A stretch of DNA of 64,000 nt from JBOGDS01 sp050743075 (lineage in GTDB: Bacteria > Actinomycetota > Actinomycetes > Jiangellales > Jiangellaceae). The translations under genes were made by a program, and so were the position numbers. The DNA is taken from the NCBI GenBank assembly GCA_050743075.1, contig JBOGDS010000004.1:14459-78458 (forward strand). The letters run 5' to 3'. Below the pieces are notes generated by a model. That model was not told the origin of the DNA. It made no database searches and saw only the letters and a program-made list of their open reading frames with translations. This document shows positions 52,061 through 61,469 of this stretch, piece after piece. Each line of letters begins with the position of its first letter. Positions within the stretch are counted from its first letter, which is position 1.

Positions 52061-52723
52061 TTAGGAATCCGTGCTCTGGGTCAGGATGATGTGCAGGTGG
52101 CGTGGGCCGTGGACGCCTTCGACCCGGTTGAGTTCGATGTCGCTGGTTGCTGAGGGGCCGGAGATGAACGTGAGCGGCCGGTGCGGGTCTAGAGTTTGGA
52201 GCGCCTCGGCCAGGCTTTCTTCGAGTTGTTCGACGTGTATGACGCAGATGTGGCGGTCGGGTACGAGGGTGAGCGCTCGGCGTCCTTGTGTGAGCCCGCC
52301 GTCCAGGATGATGGTGCCGGTGGGGGCGATCGCGACTGCGCAGCCGGTGAGCACCGCGTCGACGCCGTCGAGTGTGGCCAGGTCGCACGGCGTCGAGTTG
52401 TCGTCGCGAACATCCGCGCCGGAGTATGCGCCCAGCCAGCCAGACGGCAGGTCCGCCGGTACGAGCAGACGCGGCACATCGGCGAGCGCAGCGGCGATCG
52501 TGTCGGCCAGGTCTGTCGTCGAGCATTGGCTCACGGTGGCCCGGTAGTCGGTGAGCCGGTCGACGAACAGCTCGGCCCTCGCCTGCGCGGTGAGCGTGCC
52601 GGCGACCCGGTAGACCCTGGGGACTTCGCTGGCGGACGGCGGCTCACCCGGCCCGGCCCGATCGATGCCAAGCGCGGTGTGGAGCCGGGCGAGGATCTCG
52701 GTCCGCGCGTCACTGGCCGCCAT
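52061..52723 (-). CDS. lutC: LutC/YkgG family lactate-utilisation protein (LUD domain)
   Basis: 220 residues from ATG 52723, overlapping the LutB stop by 14 bases. The LUD domain shows TGCAVAIAPTGTIILDGG and LVPDRHICVIHVEQLEESL, then FISGPSATSDIELNRVEGVH, the end signature with the conserved SxTxDIE...GVHGP. With LutA and LutB it oxidises L-lactate to pyruvate in the cytosol. It is the last gene of the reverse operon that begins with the rhamnose genes and would consume the lactate they release. Confidence 0.9.
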   Translation of the reverse strand: MAASDARTEILARLHTALGIDRAGPGEPPSASEVPRVYRVAGTLTAQARAELFVDRLTDYRATVSQCSTTDLADTIAAALADVPRLLVPADLPSGWLGAYSGADVRDDNSTPCDLATLDGVDAVLTGCAVAIAPTGTIILDGGLTQGRRALTLVPDRHICVIHVEQLEESLAEALQTLDPHRPLTFISGPSATSDIELNRVEGVHGPRHLHIILTQSTDS

Positions 52724-54211
52724 GGGTGCGCCTCCACCATTCGTGGAACGTTTCGGCCGCCGGTAGCGGGGCGTCGCGGTGCGCCGTCCAGGCCGACATC
52801 GGCCAGGGCAGTCGGCGTAGTGAGTCCCGGCGGCGGGTCAGCGCCCGCAGTGGGGCGCTGAGGGTTGCCGCCGCGCGCAGCGCGCGCGTGTATCGGCGCC
52901 CGTCGGCCATCGCCCAGCTCAACAGCTTCATCGCGACCCGCTCGGCCGATGGCCGGCGCCGCGCGCTGTCCACTCCGGTCTGCCGCAGATGGACCAACAC
53001 CTCCGGAATGTTGATCTTCACTGGGCATACGTCGTAGCAGGCGCCGCACAGGGTCGACGCGAACGGCAGGCTGCGGTTGGCGGCGACGTTCGGGCCGGTC
53101 ATCTGCGGGGACAGGATCGCGCCGATCGGACCCGGATACACCGATCCGTACGCGTGCCCGCCCACCCGTTCGTAGACCGGGCACACATTCAGACACGCCG
53201 AGCAGCGGATGCAGTACAGGGCTTGCCGGCCCACCTCGTCGGCGAGAGTAGCCGACCGGCCGTTGTCGAGCAGCACGATGTGGACCTGTTGTGGTCCGTC
53301 GCCCGGGGTGACCCCGGTCCACAGCGAGGTGTACGGGTTCATCCGCTCACCGGTCGCCGAACGTGGCAGTAGCTGTAGGAAGACGTCGAGGTCGGTGAAG
53401 GTGGGCACGATCTTTTCGAGGCCGACCACGGAGATCAGCGTCGGCGGCAGGGTCAGGCACATCCGCCCGTTGTCCTCGGACTCGACCACCACCAGGGTGC
53501 CGGTCTCGGCGACGGCGAAGTTCGCCCCGGAGATCGCGACGGTGGCGGTCAGGAACTTGCGCCGCAGATGGGCGCGGGCGGCCTCGGCCAGCGCGGCCGG
53601 CTCGTCGGTCAACCCCGGATCGGCGCCGGGCATCGCGCGCAGGAAGATGTCGCGGATCTGGGTCCGGTTGTAGTGAATCGCCGGGACCAGGATATGCGAC
53701 GGTGTGTCGTCGGCGAACTGCACGATCAGCTCGGCCAGGTCGGTCTCCACGGCGGCGATGCCGGCCGCGGCGAGGGCCTGGTTGAGCCTGATCTCCTGTG
53801 TCGCCATCGACTTGATCTTGACAACGTCGGTGACGCCGGTCTCGCGGACCAGGTCGGTGACGATGCGGCAGGCTTCGCCCGCGTCGCGGGCCCAGTGCAC
53901 CTGCGCACCGCCGCGCCGGCCGCCGCCTCGAACTGTTCCAGCAGTTCCGGCAGGCGGGCGAGCACGTCGGCCTTGATGGCGCGCCCGGCCTCGCGCAGCT
54001 CCTCCCAGTCGCTGACCTCGTCGACCACCTGGGCCCGCTTGTCGCGGATCGTGTGGGTGGCCCGGCGCAGGTTCGCCCGCAATTGGGTGTCGCCGAGTGC
54101 CGTCCGCGCCGCGGCCGGGAACTTGCCGTCGCCGGCCAGGTGCCCCGATCCGTACGGCAGCAGCGGCAGCACCGTGCGGCCATCGGCGGCTGGACTCGAC
54201 GGCGTGGTCAC
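52710..54211 (-). pseudogene. lutB: LutB/LldF iron-sulfur lactate-utilisation protein, frameshifted
   Basis: From GTG 54211 (GTGA overlap with lutA) the first frame reads to LARLPELLEQFEAAAG; the family's next block GGAQVHWARDAGEACRIVTDL is in a second frame that continues to 52710. One missing base at about 53908-53918 explains it: 1502 nt against an expected 1503. All functional parts are otherwise present: the LUD region (TATVAISGANFAVAETGTLV), ferredoxin motifs CIRCSACLNVCPVY and CGACYDVCPVKI, and the C-terminal WRRTHGG. A sequencing error is at least as likely as a real mutation because both flanking lut genes are intact. Confidence 0.85.
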
Positions 54212-54939
54212 GACGCATCCCCGGTGCTGGCCAGGATCTCGGCGTAGTGCATGGTTCGCGTAACCGGTTGACGGCGGGCCAGCCCGCCGCCGATGTGCGC
54301 GAGGCAGGAGGTGTCGGCGGCCGCGACCACCGCCGCACCAGTCTCTGCGATCGCCGCGCACTTGTCGGCGAGCATCGCCGCGGACACGTCGGCATTCTTC
54401 ACCGCGAAGGTGCCGCCGAAGCCGCAGCACTCCTCCGCGGCCGGCAGCTCCACCAGCTCTATGCCGCGTACCGCCCGTAGCAGCCGCAGCGGCTTGTCGC
54501 CCAGTCGGAGCGTCCGCAGCCCGTGGCAGGTCGGATGGTAGGTCACCCGCTGCGCGAACACCGCGCCGGTGTCGACCACCCCGAGCACGTCGACGAGCAG
54601 CTCGGACAGCTCGAGAACGCGCGGGGCCTGCGCGGCGACCGCCGCCGCCAGGTCCGGGTCGCCCGCGGCGAGGCGGGGGTACGCATCGCGGACCATCGCC
54701 ACACATGAGCCGCTCGGCGCCACCACGGCCTCGTACCCGCCGAACGTGTCGACGAAGCCGCGCAGCAGCGGCAGCGCCTCGTCGCGGTAGCCGGTGTTGG
54801 CGTGCAGCTGACCACAGCAGGTCTGCCCGGCCGGGAAGTCGACCTGATGCCCGAGTCGCTCCAGGATATGCACCACGGCCCGCCCGGCGGCCGGGAACAT
54901 CAGGTCGTTCAGGCAGGTGACGAACAGCGCCATCCGCAT
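54208..54939 (-). CDS. lutA: LutA-type (Fe-S)-binding protein, CCG domains
   Basis: 243 residues from ATG 54939. Two cysteine-rich CCG domains: TCCGQLHANTGY with APSGSC, and EECCGFGGTFAVKNADVS with ADTSCLAHIGGG. These coordinate an iron-sulfur cluster in the lactate dehydrogenase complex LutABC. It lies 3 bp after rhaB, so rhamnose and lactate genes form one transcription unit. L-lactate produced by the RhaD-SDR protein is the logical substrate. Confidence 0.92.
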   Translation of the reverse strand: MRMALFVTCLNDLMFPAAGRAVVHILERLGHQVDFPAGQTCCGQLHANTGYRDEALPLLRGFVDTFGGYEAVVAPSGSCVAMVRDAYPRLAAGDPDLAAAVAAQAPRVLELSELLVDVLGVVDTGAVFAQRVTYHPTCHGLRTLRLGDKPLRLLRAVRGIELVELPAAEECCGFGGTFAVKNADVSAAMLADKCAAIAETGAAVVAAADTSCLAHIGGGLARRQPVTRTMHYAEILASTGDAS

Positions 54940-54942
54940 GGA

Positions 54943-56427
54943 TCACGCCACCGAACCAAGCCGGGCCGCAGCGTCGGTCCAGCTGGGCATGTCACCGGCC
55001 GGGGCGTACCGGCGCAATGGTTGCGTGGCAGCTACCAGCTTGCGCGCCGCGGCCAGGTCTGGCACGGCGCCGGCCGCCTGCGCCTGTACCAGGATGTTGC
55101 CGAGCGCGGTCGCCTCGACGGGCCCGGCGATGACCGGCAGTCCGCAGGCGTCTGCGGTGAGTTGGCAGAGCAGAGCATTACGGGCGCCACCGCCGACGAT
55201 GTGCACCACGTCAACGTCCTTTCCGGTCAACCGTTGCGCGGCCGCTACGGTGACTCGGTACCGCACGGCGAGGCTGTCCACGATGGCCCGGGTAATAGCG
55301 GCCGGCGATGAGGGCACCGGTTCGCCCCGGTCCCGACAGTGGGCCTCGATCCGCGCCGGCATGTCGCCCGGCGCCAGAAACGTCGGATCGTCCGGGTCGA
55401 TCACCGTACGCAGCGGTGGCTCGGCGGCCGCGGCCGCGAGCAGCGCCGCCAGATCCGCGCCGTGGCCGGCCGCCCGCCAGGTGCGCTGTGACTCCTGCAG
55501 CAGCCACAGCCCGGTTACGTTACGCAGGTACCGGATTGTCCCGCCGACGCCGACCTCGTTGGTGAAGTTCGCGGCCCGGCTCTCCTGCGTGAGCACCGGC
55601 CGGTCCAGTTCGACACCGACCAGTGACCAGGTGCCGCTGGAGATGTAGGCGAACCGTTCGTTGTCGGCCGGCACCGCGACCACCGCTGAGGCGGTGTCAT
55701 GTGAACCGACCGCAACCACGGGTGTCTGGGCCGTCAGGCCGGTCTGCGCCGCGATGTGCGCGGACAGGGTCCCGATCACCTCGCCCGGCCGGCGCACCGG
55801 CGGGAACAGCGAGCGAGGCAGCCGCACCGCGTCGATCAGCTCGGTCGCCCAGTCCATCGTGGACACGTCGAATAGCTGTGTCGTCGAGGCGTTGGTGACC
55901 TCCGCGCCGATCACACCGGTGAGCCGGTACGCGATCAGGTCCGGGATCATCAGCAGGGTCCGAGCCGCGGTGAGCTGTCCGGTGTCGGCCGCCGCCACCA
56001 GCTGGAAGATCGTGGTGAACGGCAGATTTTGCACGCCGGTGACGCCATACAGGTGATCAGCCGATACAACGGAGTGCACGCGCGCGGCCACGCCATCGGT
56101 GCGACTGTCGCGATAGTGGTAGGGGTCGCCAAGCAGCGCTCCGTCGGCGTCGAGCAACCCGTAGTCCACCGCCCACGAGTCGATACCGACGCTGGTGAGC
56201 GCGGTGCCGCGGGTCTGCGCTGCTGCCGCCCGCAACCCGTCCAGCACCCCCCGGCAGAGCCCTTCGACATCCCAATGCACGCCGGCAGGCCCGCGCACCG
56301 GCTCGTTGTCGAACCGGTGCGCCTCGACCATCCCCAGCGTGGACGCCAATGAGGAATCGACCCGACCCACCATGACCCGTCCACTCGCGGCGCCCAGGTC
56401 TACCGCCACGAACACGTGCTCACCCAT
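54943..56427 (-). CDS. rhaB: Rhamnulokinase
   Basis: 494 residues from ATG 56427. A FGGY-family sugar kinase: VAVDLGAASGRVMVGRV is the phosphate-1 loop with the Ala-Ser-Gly-Arg typical of RhaB, GIDSWAVDYGLLD carries the catalytic Asp region, and VVHIVGGGARNALLCQLTAD is the C-terminal ATP-binding signature. It phosphorylates L-rhamnulose at O1. Its start overlaps the RhaD stop by one base. Confidence 0.95.
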   Translation of the reverse strand: MGEHVFVAVDLGAASGRVMVGRVDSSLASTLGMVEAHRFDNEPVRGPAGVHWDVEGLCRGVLDGLRAAAAQTRGTALTSVGIDSWAVDYGLLDADGALLGDPYHYRDSRTDGVAARVHSVVSADHLYGVTGVQNLPFTTIFQLVAAADTGQLTAARTLLMIPDLIAYRLTGVIGAEVTNASTTQLFDVSTMDWATELIDAVRLPRSLFPPVRRPGEVIGTLSAHIAAQTGLTAQTPVVAVGSHDTASAVVAVPADNERFAYISSGTWSLVGVELDRPVLTQESRAANFTNEVGVGGTIRYLRNVTGLWLLQESQRTWRAAGHGADLAALLAAAAAEPPLRTVIDPDDPTFLAPGDMPARIEAHCRDRGEPVPSSPAAITRAIVDSLAVRYRVTVAAAQRLTGKDVDVVHIVGGGARNALLCQLTADACGLPVIAGPVEATALGNILVQAQAAGAVPDLAAARKLVAATQPLRRYAPAGDMPSWTDAAARLGSVA

Positions 56428-58457
56428 CAGCGCAGGAACGCGGCCGGCACGCCGGCGTCGACGGGAACGAGCAGCCCGGTCGTCAACGCGAGATCCCCGC
56501 CGACCAGCGCGAATACCGCTGCGGCGATGTGCTCGGGCAGCACCTCCCGTTTGAGCAAGGTGCGCTGGGCGTAGTAGGCACCCAGGTCAGACTCGGGCAC
56601 CCCGTAGACGGCGGCCCGCTGCGCCCCCCAACCCGCGGCGAAGATTCCCGAACCACGCACCACCCCGTCGGGATTGACCCCGTTGACGCGGATGCCGTGC
56701 TCGCCCAGCTCCGCGGCGAGCAGCCGCACCTGGTGCGCCTGATCGGCTTTGGCCGCACCGTACGCCACGTTGTTCGGCCCGGCGGAGACCGCATTCTTGC
56801 TGACGATGTAGACGATGTCACCGCCGATGCCCTGCCCGGTCATGACCCTGGCCGCCTCCCGCGAGACCAGGAAGCTGCCCCGGGCCATCACGTCATGCTG
56901 CAGATCCCAGTCGGCTGCCGTCGTGTCCACCAGCGACTTGGAGATCGACAGCCCGGCGTTGTTGACCACCAGGTCGACACCACCGAACGCCAACGCCGCT
57001 GCGGCGAAGGCCGCGACGACCGGCGCCTCGTCGGTCACGTCCATCACGGCTGCCACCGCGACGTCGGTGGTGCCGAGTTCACCCGCGACCCGGGTCGCCG
57101 CAGCCACGTCGCGGTCGGCGACCACGACGCAGGCGCCCTCTGCGGCCAGCCGGCGGGCGGTGGCTGCCCCGATGCCGGAACCGCCCCCGGTGACCAGCGC
57201 GACCCGACCGGCGAGGGGCTTCGGCGTCGGCAGTCGGCGCAGCTTGGCCTCCTCCAGCTCCCAGTACTCGATGCGGAACTTCTCCGCCTCGCCGATCGGC
57301 GAATAGCTGGAGACCGCCTCGGCGCCGCGCATCACGTTGATCGCGTTGACGTAGAACTCACCCCCCACCCGGGCGGTCTGCTTGTCCTTGCCGGAGGAGA
57401 ACATGCCGACGCCGGGTACGAGCACGATGGCCGGATCGGCGCCGCGCATCGCCGGCGAACCGGGTCCCGCGTGGCGCTTGTAGTAGGCCCGGTAGTCCTG
57501 CTGGTACGCGGCGTGCAGCTCACTCAGCCGCGCCACCACTGCGGACAGCTCGGCCGTGGGCGGCAGGTCCAGCACCAGCGGGCGCACCTTGGTCCGCAGG
57601 AAGTGATCCGGGCAGGAGGTGCCCAGGGCTGCCAACGCCGGGTGCTTGCCGCGTGCCAGGAAGTCCAGCACGACGTCGGTGTCGGTGAAGTGCCCGACGA
57701 CGCGAGTATCGGTCGAGGCCAGCCCGCGCAGCAGCGGGGCGAGCGTGGCGGCCCGGCCGGCCCGCTCGGCGGCCGGTAGCGGCTCGTAGCCGGTCAGCGC
57801 CGGCCCGAACGGCTCCGCCTGCCCATGCTCGTCGATGAACCGTTGCGCGGTGGCGATGATCTCCAACGAACGCGCCTCGCACTGCGCCGACGTGTCACCC
57901 CAGGCGGTGATCCCATGGCCGCCCAATATCGCCCCGATCGCCTGCGGATTGGCCCGCTCGATGGCGGCGAGGTCCAGCCCGAGCTGGAACCCGGGCCGCC
58001 GCCACGGCACCCAGGTCACCCGGTCGCCGAAGCACCGTTTGGTCAGCGCCTCGCCGTCGGCGGCGGTGGCCAGGGCGATGCCGGCGTCGGGGTGCAGATG
58101 GTCGACGTGCGCCGCGTCCAGCAGGCCGTGCATCGCGGTGTCGATGGAGGGCGCCGCACCGCCCAGGCCATGGCGGCAGTAGTCGAACGCGGCCACCATC
58201 TCGTCCTCGCGCTGCACGCCGGGGTAGACCTCGACCAGCGCCCGCAGCCGGTCCAGCCGCAGCGCGGCCAGGCCAGCCTCGGTCAACGTGCCCAGGTCTC
58301 CGCCCGAGCCCTTGACCCACAGCAGCTCGACCGGCGTACCGGTGACCGGATCGTCGGTGATCGCCTTGGCGGAGGTGTTACCACCCGCGTAGTTCGTGGT
58401 CCGCGGATCGGCGCCGAGACGGTTCGACCGGGCAATCAACTGCGCTACTTCCGACAT
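56427..58457 (-). CDS. rhaD: Bifunctional rhamnulose-1-phosphate aldolase / short-chain dehydrogenase
   Basis: 676 residues from ATG 58457. The N-terminal class II aldolase domain (about 1-400) has the zinc His pair HLHPDAGIAL and LGGHGITAWG. The C-terminal SDR domain starts VALVTGGGSGIGAATARRL (about 425) with YGAAK as the catalytic YxxxK and IVSKNAV as the Ser strand. The aldolase splits rhamnulose-1-phosphate to DHAP and L-lactaldehyde, and the SDR half oxidises lactaldehyde to L-lactate. The 676-residue size is that of the known fusion. It sits between rhaI and rhaB with short gaps. Confidence 0.95.
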   Translation of the reverse strand: MSEVAQLIARSNRLGADPRTTNYAGGNTSAKAITDDPVTGTPVELLWVKGSGGDLGTLTEAGLAALRLDRLRALVEVYPGVQREDEMVAAFDYCRHGLGGAAPSIDTAMHGLLDAAHVDHLHPDAGIALATAADGEALTKRCFGDRVTWVPWRRPGFQLGLDLAAIERANPQAIGAILGGHGITAWGDTSAQCEARSLEIIATAQRFIDEHGQAEPFGPALTGYEPLPAAERAGRAATLAPLLRGLASTDTRVVGHFTDTDVVLDFLARGKHPALAALGTSCPDHFLRTKVRPLVLDLPPTAELSAVVARLSELHAAYQQDYRAYYKRHAGPGSPAMRGADPAIVLVPGVGMFSSGKDKQTARVGGEFYVNAINVMRGAEAVSSYSPIGEAEKFRIEYWELEEAKLRRLPTPKPLAGRVALVTGGGSGIGAATARRLAAEGACVVVADRDVAAATRVAGELGTTDVAVAAVMDVTDEAPVVAAFAAAALAFGGVDLVVNNAGLSISKSLVDTTAADWDLQHDVMARGSFLVSREAARVMTGQGIGGDIVYIVSKNAVSAGPNNVAYGAAKADQAHQVRLLAAELGEHGIRVNGVNPDGVVRGSGIFAAGWGAQRAAVYGVPESDLGAYYAQRTLLKREVLPEHIAAAVFALVGGDLALTTGLLVPVDAGVPAAFLR

Positions 58458-58464
58458 GATCTGT

Positions 58465-59631
58465 TCAGGCTCCCCAGCCGGCCTGCTGGCCGTCCTTGCG
58501 CTCCGCTTCGATCTGCTGCTGGTACCCGCTGCGGTGATAGGCCGCGATCGGGTCCGGGTCCAGGCCCATGTCCTCGCGCAGCTCGGCCAACAGCGGGCGG
58601 ACGTCGGTGCTGAAGGCATCCATCAGCACCGCGTGCGCGCCGAGCACATCGCCGTTGGTTTGCGCGACGCGCAGCGCGTCGGCATCCACCAGCAGCGACT
58701 TGGCGGTGGCCTCCTGCACGTTCATCACCGACCGGATCAGCGCCGGGATCTTCGGCTCAAGGTTGTGGCACTGATCGAGCATGAACGCCACCTTCGCCTC
58801 GGGTGCCAGCGCGTCGGCGCGGACGATCTCGTGCATGATCCGGAACAGCTGGAACGGGTCGGCCGCGCCCACCATCAGGTCATCGTCGGCGTAGTTGCGG
58901 CTGTTGAAGTGGAAGCCGCCGAGCTTGCCGAAGCGCCGCAGCACGGTCACCAGGAACTCGATGTTCACCCCGGGCGCGTGGTGGCCGGTGTCGACCAGCA
59001 CCTGCGCCCGCTCGCCCAGGGCCACGCAGTGTGCGTACGAGGTGCCCCAGTCGGGCAGGTCCATTGTGTAGAAGTGTGGTTCGAAAATCTTGTACTCGAT
59101 CAGCATCCGCTGACCGTCGCCGAGTCGGTCGTACACAGTAGACAGTGCGTCGGCGAGCCGGTCCTGGCGCTCGCCGATCGAGTCCTGTCCCGCGTAGTTG
59201 GTGCCGTCGGCGAACCACAACGACAGGATCTCCGAGCTGGTGGCGTCCATGATGTCCACACACTCCAGCAGGTGGTCGATCGCCTTGCGGCGCACACCGG
59301 CATCGGGGTGGCAGACACTGCCCAGCTTGTAGTCGTCCTCCTGGAACACGTTCGGGTTGATCGCCCCGATTGCAATCCCCAGCGACTTCGCATGATCTCC
59401 CAGCGCGCCGTAATCATCGACCCGGTCCCACGGGATATGCAACGCCACGCTCGGCGCCACCCCGGTCAACCGGTGCACGAGCGCCGCGTCGGCCAGCTTC
59501 TCGTACGCGTCACGCGGCACGCCTTCCTGGGCGAAGACCCTGAACCGGGTACCGGAGTTCCCGTACGCCCACGACGGCGTCTCGATGTGCTGCGCCCGCA
59601 ACGCGGCCCGCACCGCGTTCCACTTCGTCAT
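58465..59631 (-). CDS. rhaI: L-rhamnose isomerase
   Basis: 388 residues from ATG 59631. TIM-barrel isomerase with HIPWDRVDDYGAL, IKPNVFQ-like text reading INPNVFQEDDYKLGSV, LWFADGTNYAGQDSI, and metal ligands in IEYKIFEPHFYTMDLPDWG and VLVDTGHHAPGVNIEF and FNSRNYADDDL. It is the RhaI type (about 390 residues), not the E. coli RhaA type. It converts L-rhamnose to L-rhamnulose. First gene of the catabolic operon; a LacI-type palindrome lies 18 bases upstream of its start. Confidence 0.95.
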   Translation of the reverse strand: MTKWNAVRAALRAQHIETPSWAYGNSGTRFRVFAQEGVPRDAYEKLADAALVHRLTGVAPSVALHIPWDRVDDYGALGDHAKSLGIAIGAINPNVFQEDDYKLGSVCHPDAGVRRKAIDHLLECVDIMDATSSEILSLWFADGTNYAGQDSIGERQDRLADALSTVYDRLGDGQRMLIEYKIFEPHFYTMDLPDWGTSYAHCVALGERAQVLVDTGHHAPGVNIEFLVTVLRRFGKLGGFHFNSRNYADDDLMVGAADPFQLFRIMHEIVRADALAPEAKVAFMLDQCHNLEPKIPALIRSVMNVQEATAKSLLVDADALRVAQTNGDVLGAHAVLMDAFSTDVRPLLAELREDMGLDPDPIAAYHRSGYQQQIEAERKDGQQAGWGA

Positions 59632-59649
59632 CGCAACTCCCCATCCCGC

Positions 59650-59663
59650 TTGAAATGATTCAA
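59650..59663. promoter_or_regulatory. Candidate rhamnose-operon operator
   Basis: TTGAA-ATGA-TTCAA is a perfect inverted repeat, upstream of rhaI and between it and the isomerase-like gene. It shares TTGAA-N5-TCAA with the palindrome before the LacI fragment at 63088-63107. Control by that LacI-type protein is inferred. Confidence 0.5.
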
Positions 59664-59692
59664 TTCTAGTCCCGCAACGGGACGACCGTCAT

Positions 59693-61137
59693 TCACGCCG
59701 GCACCTCCACCAGCTCAAGACCCAGCAGATCGGCCAGGGCGCGCAGCTCCAGGACCCGATGGCCGACTCCCAGCGCCCAGTGGTGACCGACGCCACTGGA
59801 GCTCCAGGCGTCGGTCCACTCGCCCGGATGAGCGCCGAAGTCCACTCGCGACGTGGTGTTGCCGATGCGCATCAGCGGCCCGTCGACCACCCGGCCCTCG
59901 GCGGCGACGAATCGATATCCACCGTCGCGCAGCTGGCCCACGCCGAACGCGGTCACCGGACCGTGGCGGACGTCGAACTCCACCGACACCCGAAGCCTCG
60001 CTTGCCGTGATACACCCCGAGCCCACGCAGCAGCGGTCTGCGGTCGCTGATCGCCAGATGGCCGGGACCGTCGTGACCCATCTCCACCACGCCGTCGCGG
60101 AAGTTCAGCGCCTGCAACTCGGTAAACGATCCCCCGGCACCCAGCCGGTCGGCGATCAGCATCGCCAGCGACGTGCGCAGCTCGTACTCCCCGCACGCCG
60201 GGACGCCGCGCGCGGTGAGCAACGACGCACCGAGGGTCAATCCGGCGGCGAGCCGCTCGTGGAGTTCCCCCTCCAGGCCGCGGTGGTAGTACGCCAGGCT
60301 GTCCAGCTCGAAGTCGGCGACCAGGCGGTCCAGACCGGCCGCGACCCGGGCCGCCCAGTCCAGATCCTCGGCGACCACCGAATCGGTGACCTCGAACACC
60401 TCATGAGCCTGCGCGAGCTTCGCGGTAACCTCCGCGTCGGTGACCGCGGCCACCCGTACCCGCAGGTCGTCATACTCCAGCACCTCGACGTGGCCGCCGA
60501 AGTGCGCGGTCACCATCGTCAGGTCGGTGGACACGTCGAGCATGCCCGGGTAGAGGTGGCCCACCAGGCCGTGCCGGGCATTGCGCAGACCTCCCCGGAC
60601 CCCCGCCGCGGTGATCCAGCGGGTGATCCGCGCCCACGCCTGCGGATCCTCCAGAAATCCGGACACGGACCGAAACGCGAGGTTGCACCGTTCGAAGGCG
60701 TTGGCGACCTCCGGCAGCGGGCAGGCGCCGCAGTACGCCAACCAGGTGCCGGTGTCCATCGCCGGGTGGTCCATCGCCTCGGTGGGCTGCAGGTTCAGGC
60801 ACAGCACCGGTGCGCCCACCCGCTGCGCGATCGGCACGACCATCGACGCGGTCATATAGGTGGTCAGGAACACCACCACGATGTCGCAGCCGGCGACCCG
60901 CAGCCGCTCCGCCGCGACCGCGGCCTCCCGCTCGTCGGAGATGAACCCGACGTCGGTGACCTCGGCGCCGAGTCCGCTGATCCGCTCACTCACCCGAGCT
61001 ACGGAGCGCTGAAGCTGGGGTAGCAGCTCCGGAAACTGTGGCCAGTACGCGCCCAGGCCACCGGCGACCAGGCCGACCTTGACCCGGCGCGAGGGGATGC
61101 GACCGACTGCGGTCGTCGCAAGTTCACTCGCTGTCAT
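59693..61137 (-). pseudogene. L-fucose/L-arabinose isomerase family protein, frameshifted
   Basis: From ATG 61137 one frame gives KVGLVAGGLGAYWPQFPELL, VGFISDEREAAVAAERLRVA, VVFLTTYMTASMVVPIAQRV and on to LGVYHGKRGFG. The fold continues as VSVEFDVRHGPVTAFGVGQL in another frame and ends at 59693. One missing base in a CCC run at about 59985-59991 accounts for it. Such proteins isomerise or otherwise act on deoxy or pentose sugars, but active-site residues could not be assigned. It is the first gene upstream of rhaI on the same strand. Confidence 0.75.
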
Positions 61138-61186
61138 GCGAATCTCCGATGATGAGAAGGATGGGGCGACACGTCGAGCAGTACTC

Positions 61187-61450
61187 TCAGTCGAGGTGAA
61201 ATATCTCAGCCAGGGCCATCAAGCCCTGGTCCGGCCGGTCTCCCGGCAGATCCTCGAAGAATGGGGCCATTGCGTCTGCCATCGCCCATTGACCTCGGTG
61301 GCCGTCATCGCGTTGCGGGGGGCGGCGAAGTCGTCGGTTTCCAGGTATCCGACGAGAAGGCCGTCTTCGCTGAGAACAACGACGGCGGGTCCGATTTGCG
61401 AGCCCCCGGCTGCGTCGTTCTGACAGGTGAGCGAGGTTGTCGATGTCGTT
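61187..61450 (-). pseudogene. rhaM: L-rhamnose mutarotase remnant
   Basis: Two frames carry RhaM sequence: LSEDGLLVGYLETDDF with ATEVNGRWQTQ, then MAPFFEDLPGDRPDQGL with ALAEIFHLD to a TGA at 61187. A missing base at about 61268-61274 separates them. About 20 N-terminal codons and any clear start are absent, though a GGAGGAG-like site remains at 61452-61459. RhaM interconverts alpha- and beta-L-rhamnose, so the normal rhamnose set is being lost or misassembled here. Confidence 0.75.
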
Positions 61451-61469
61451 CTCTCCTCCGCTTGATGGA

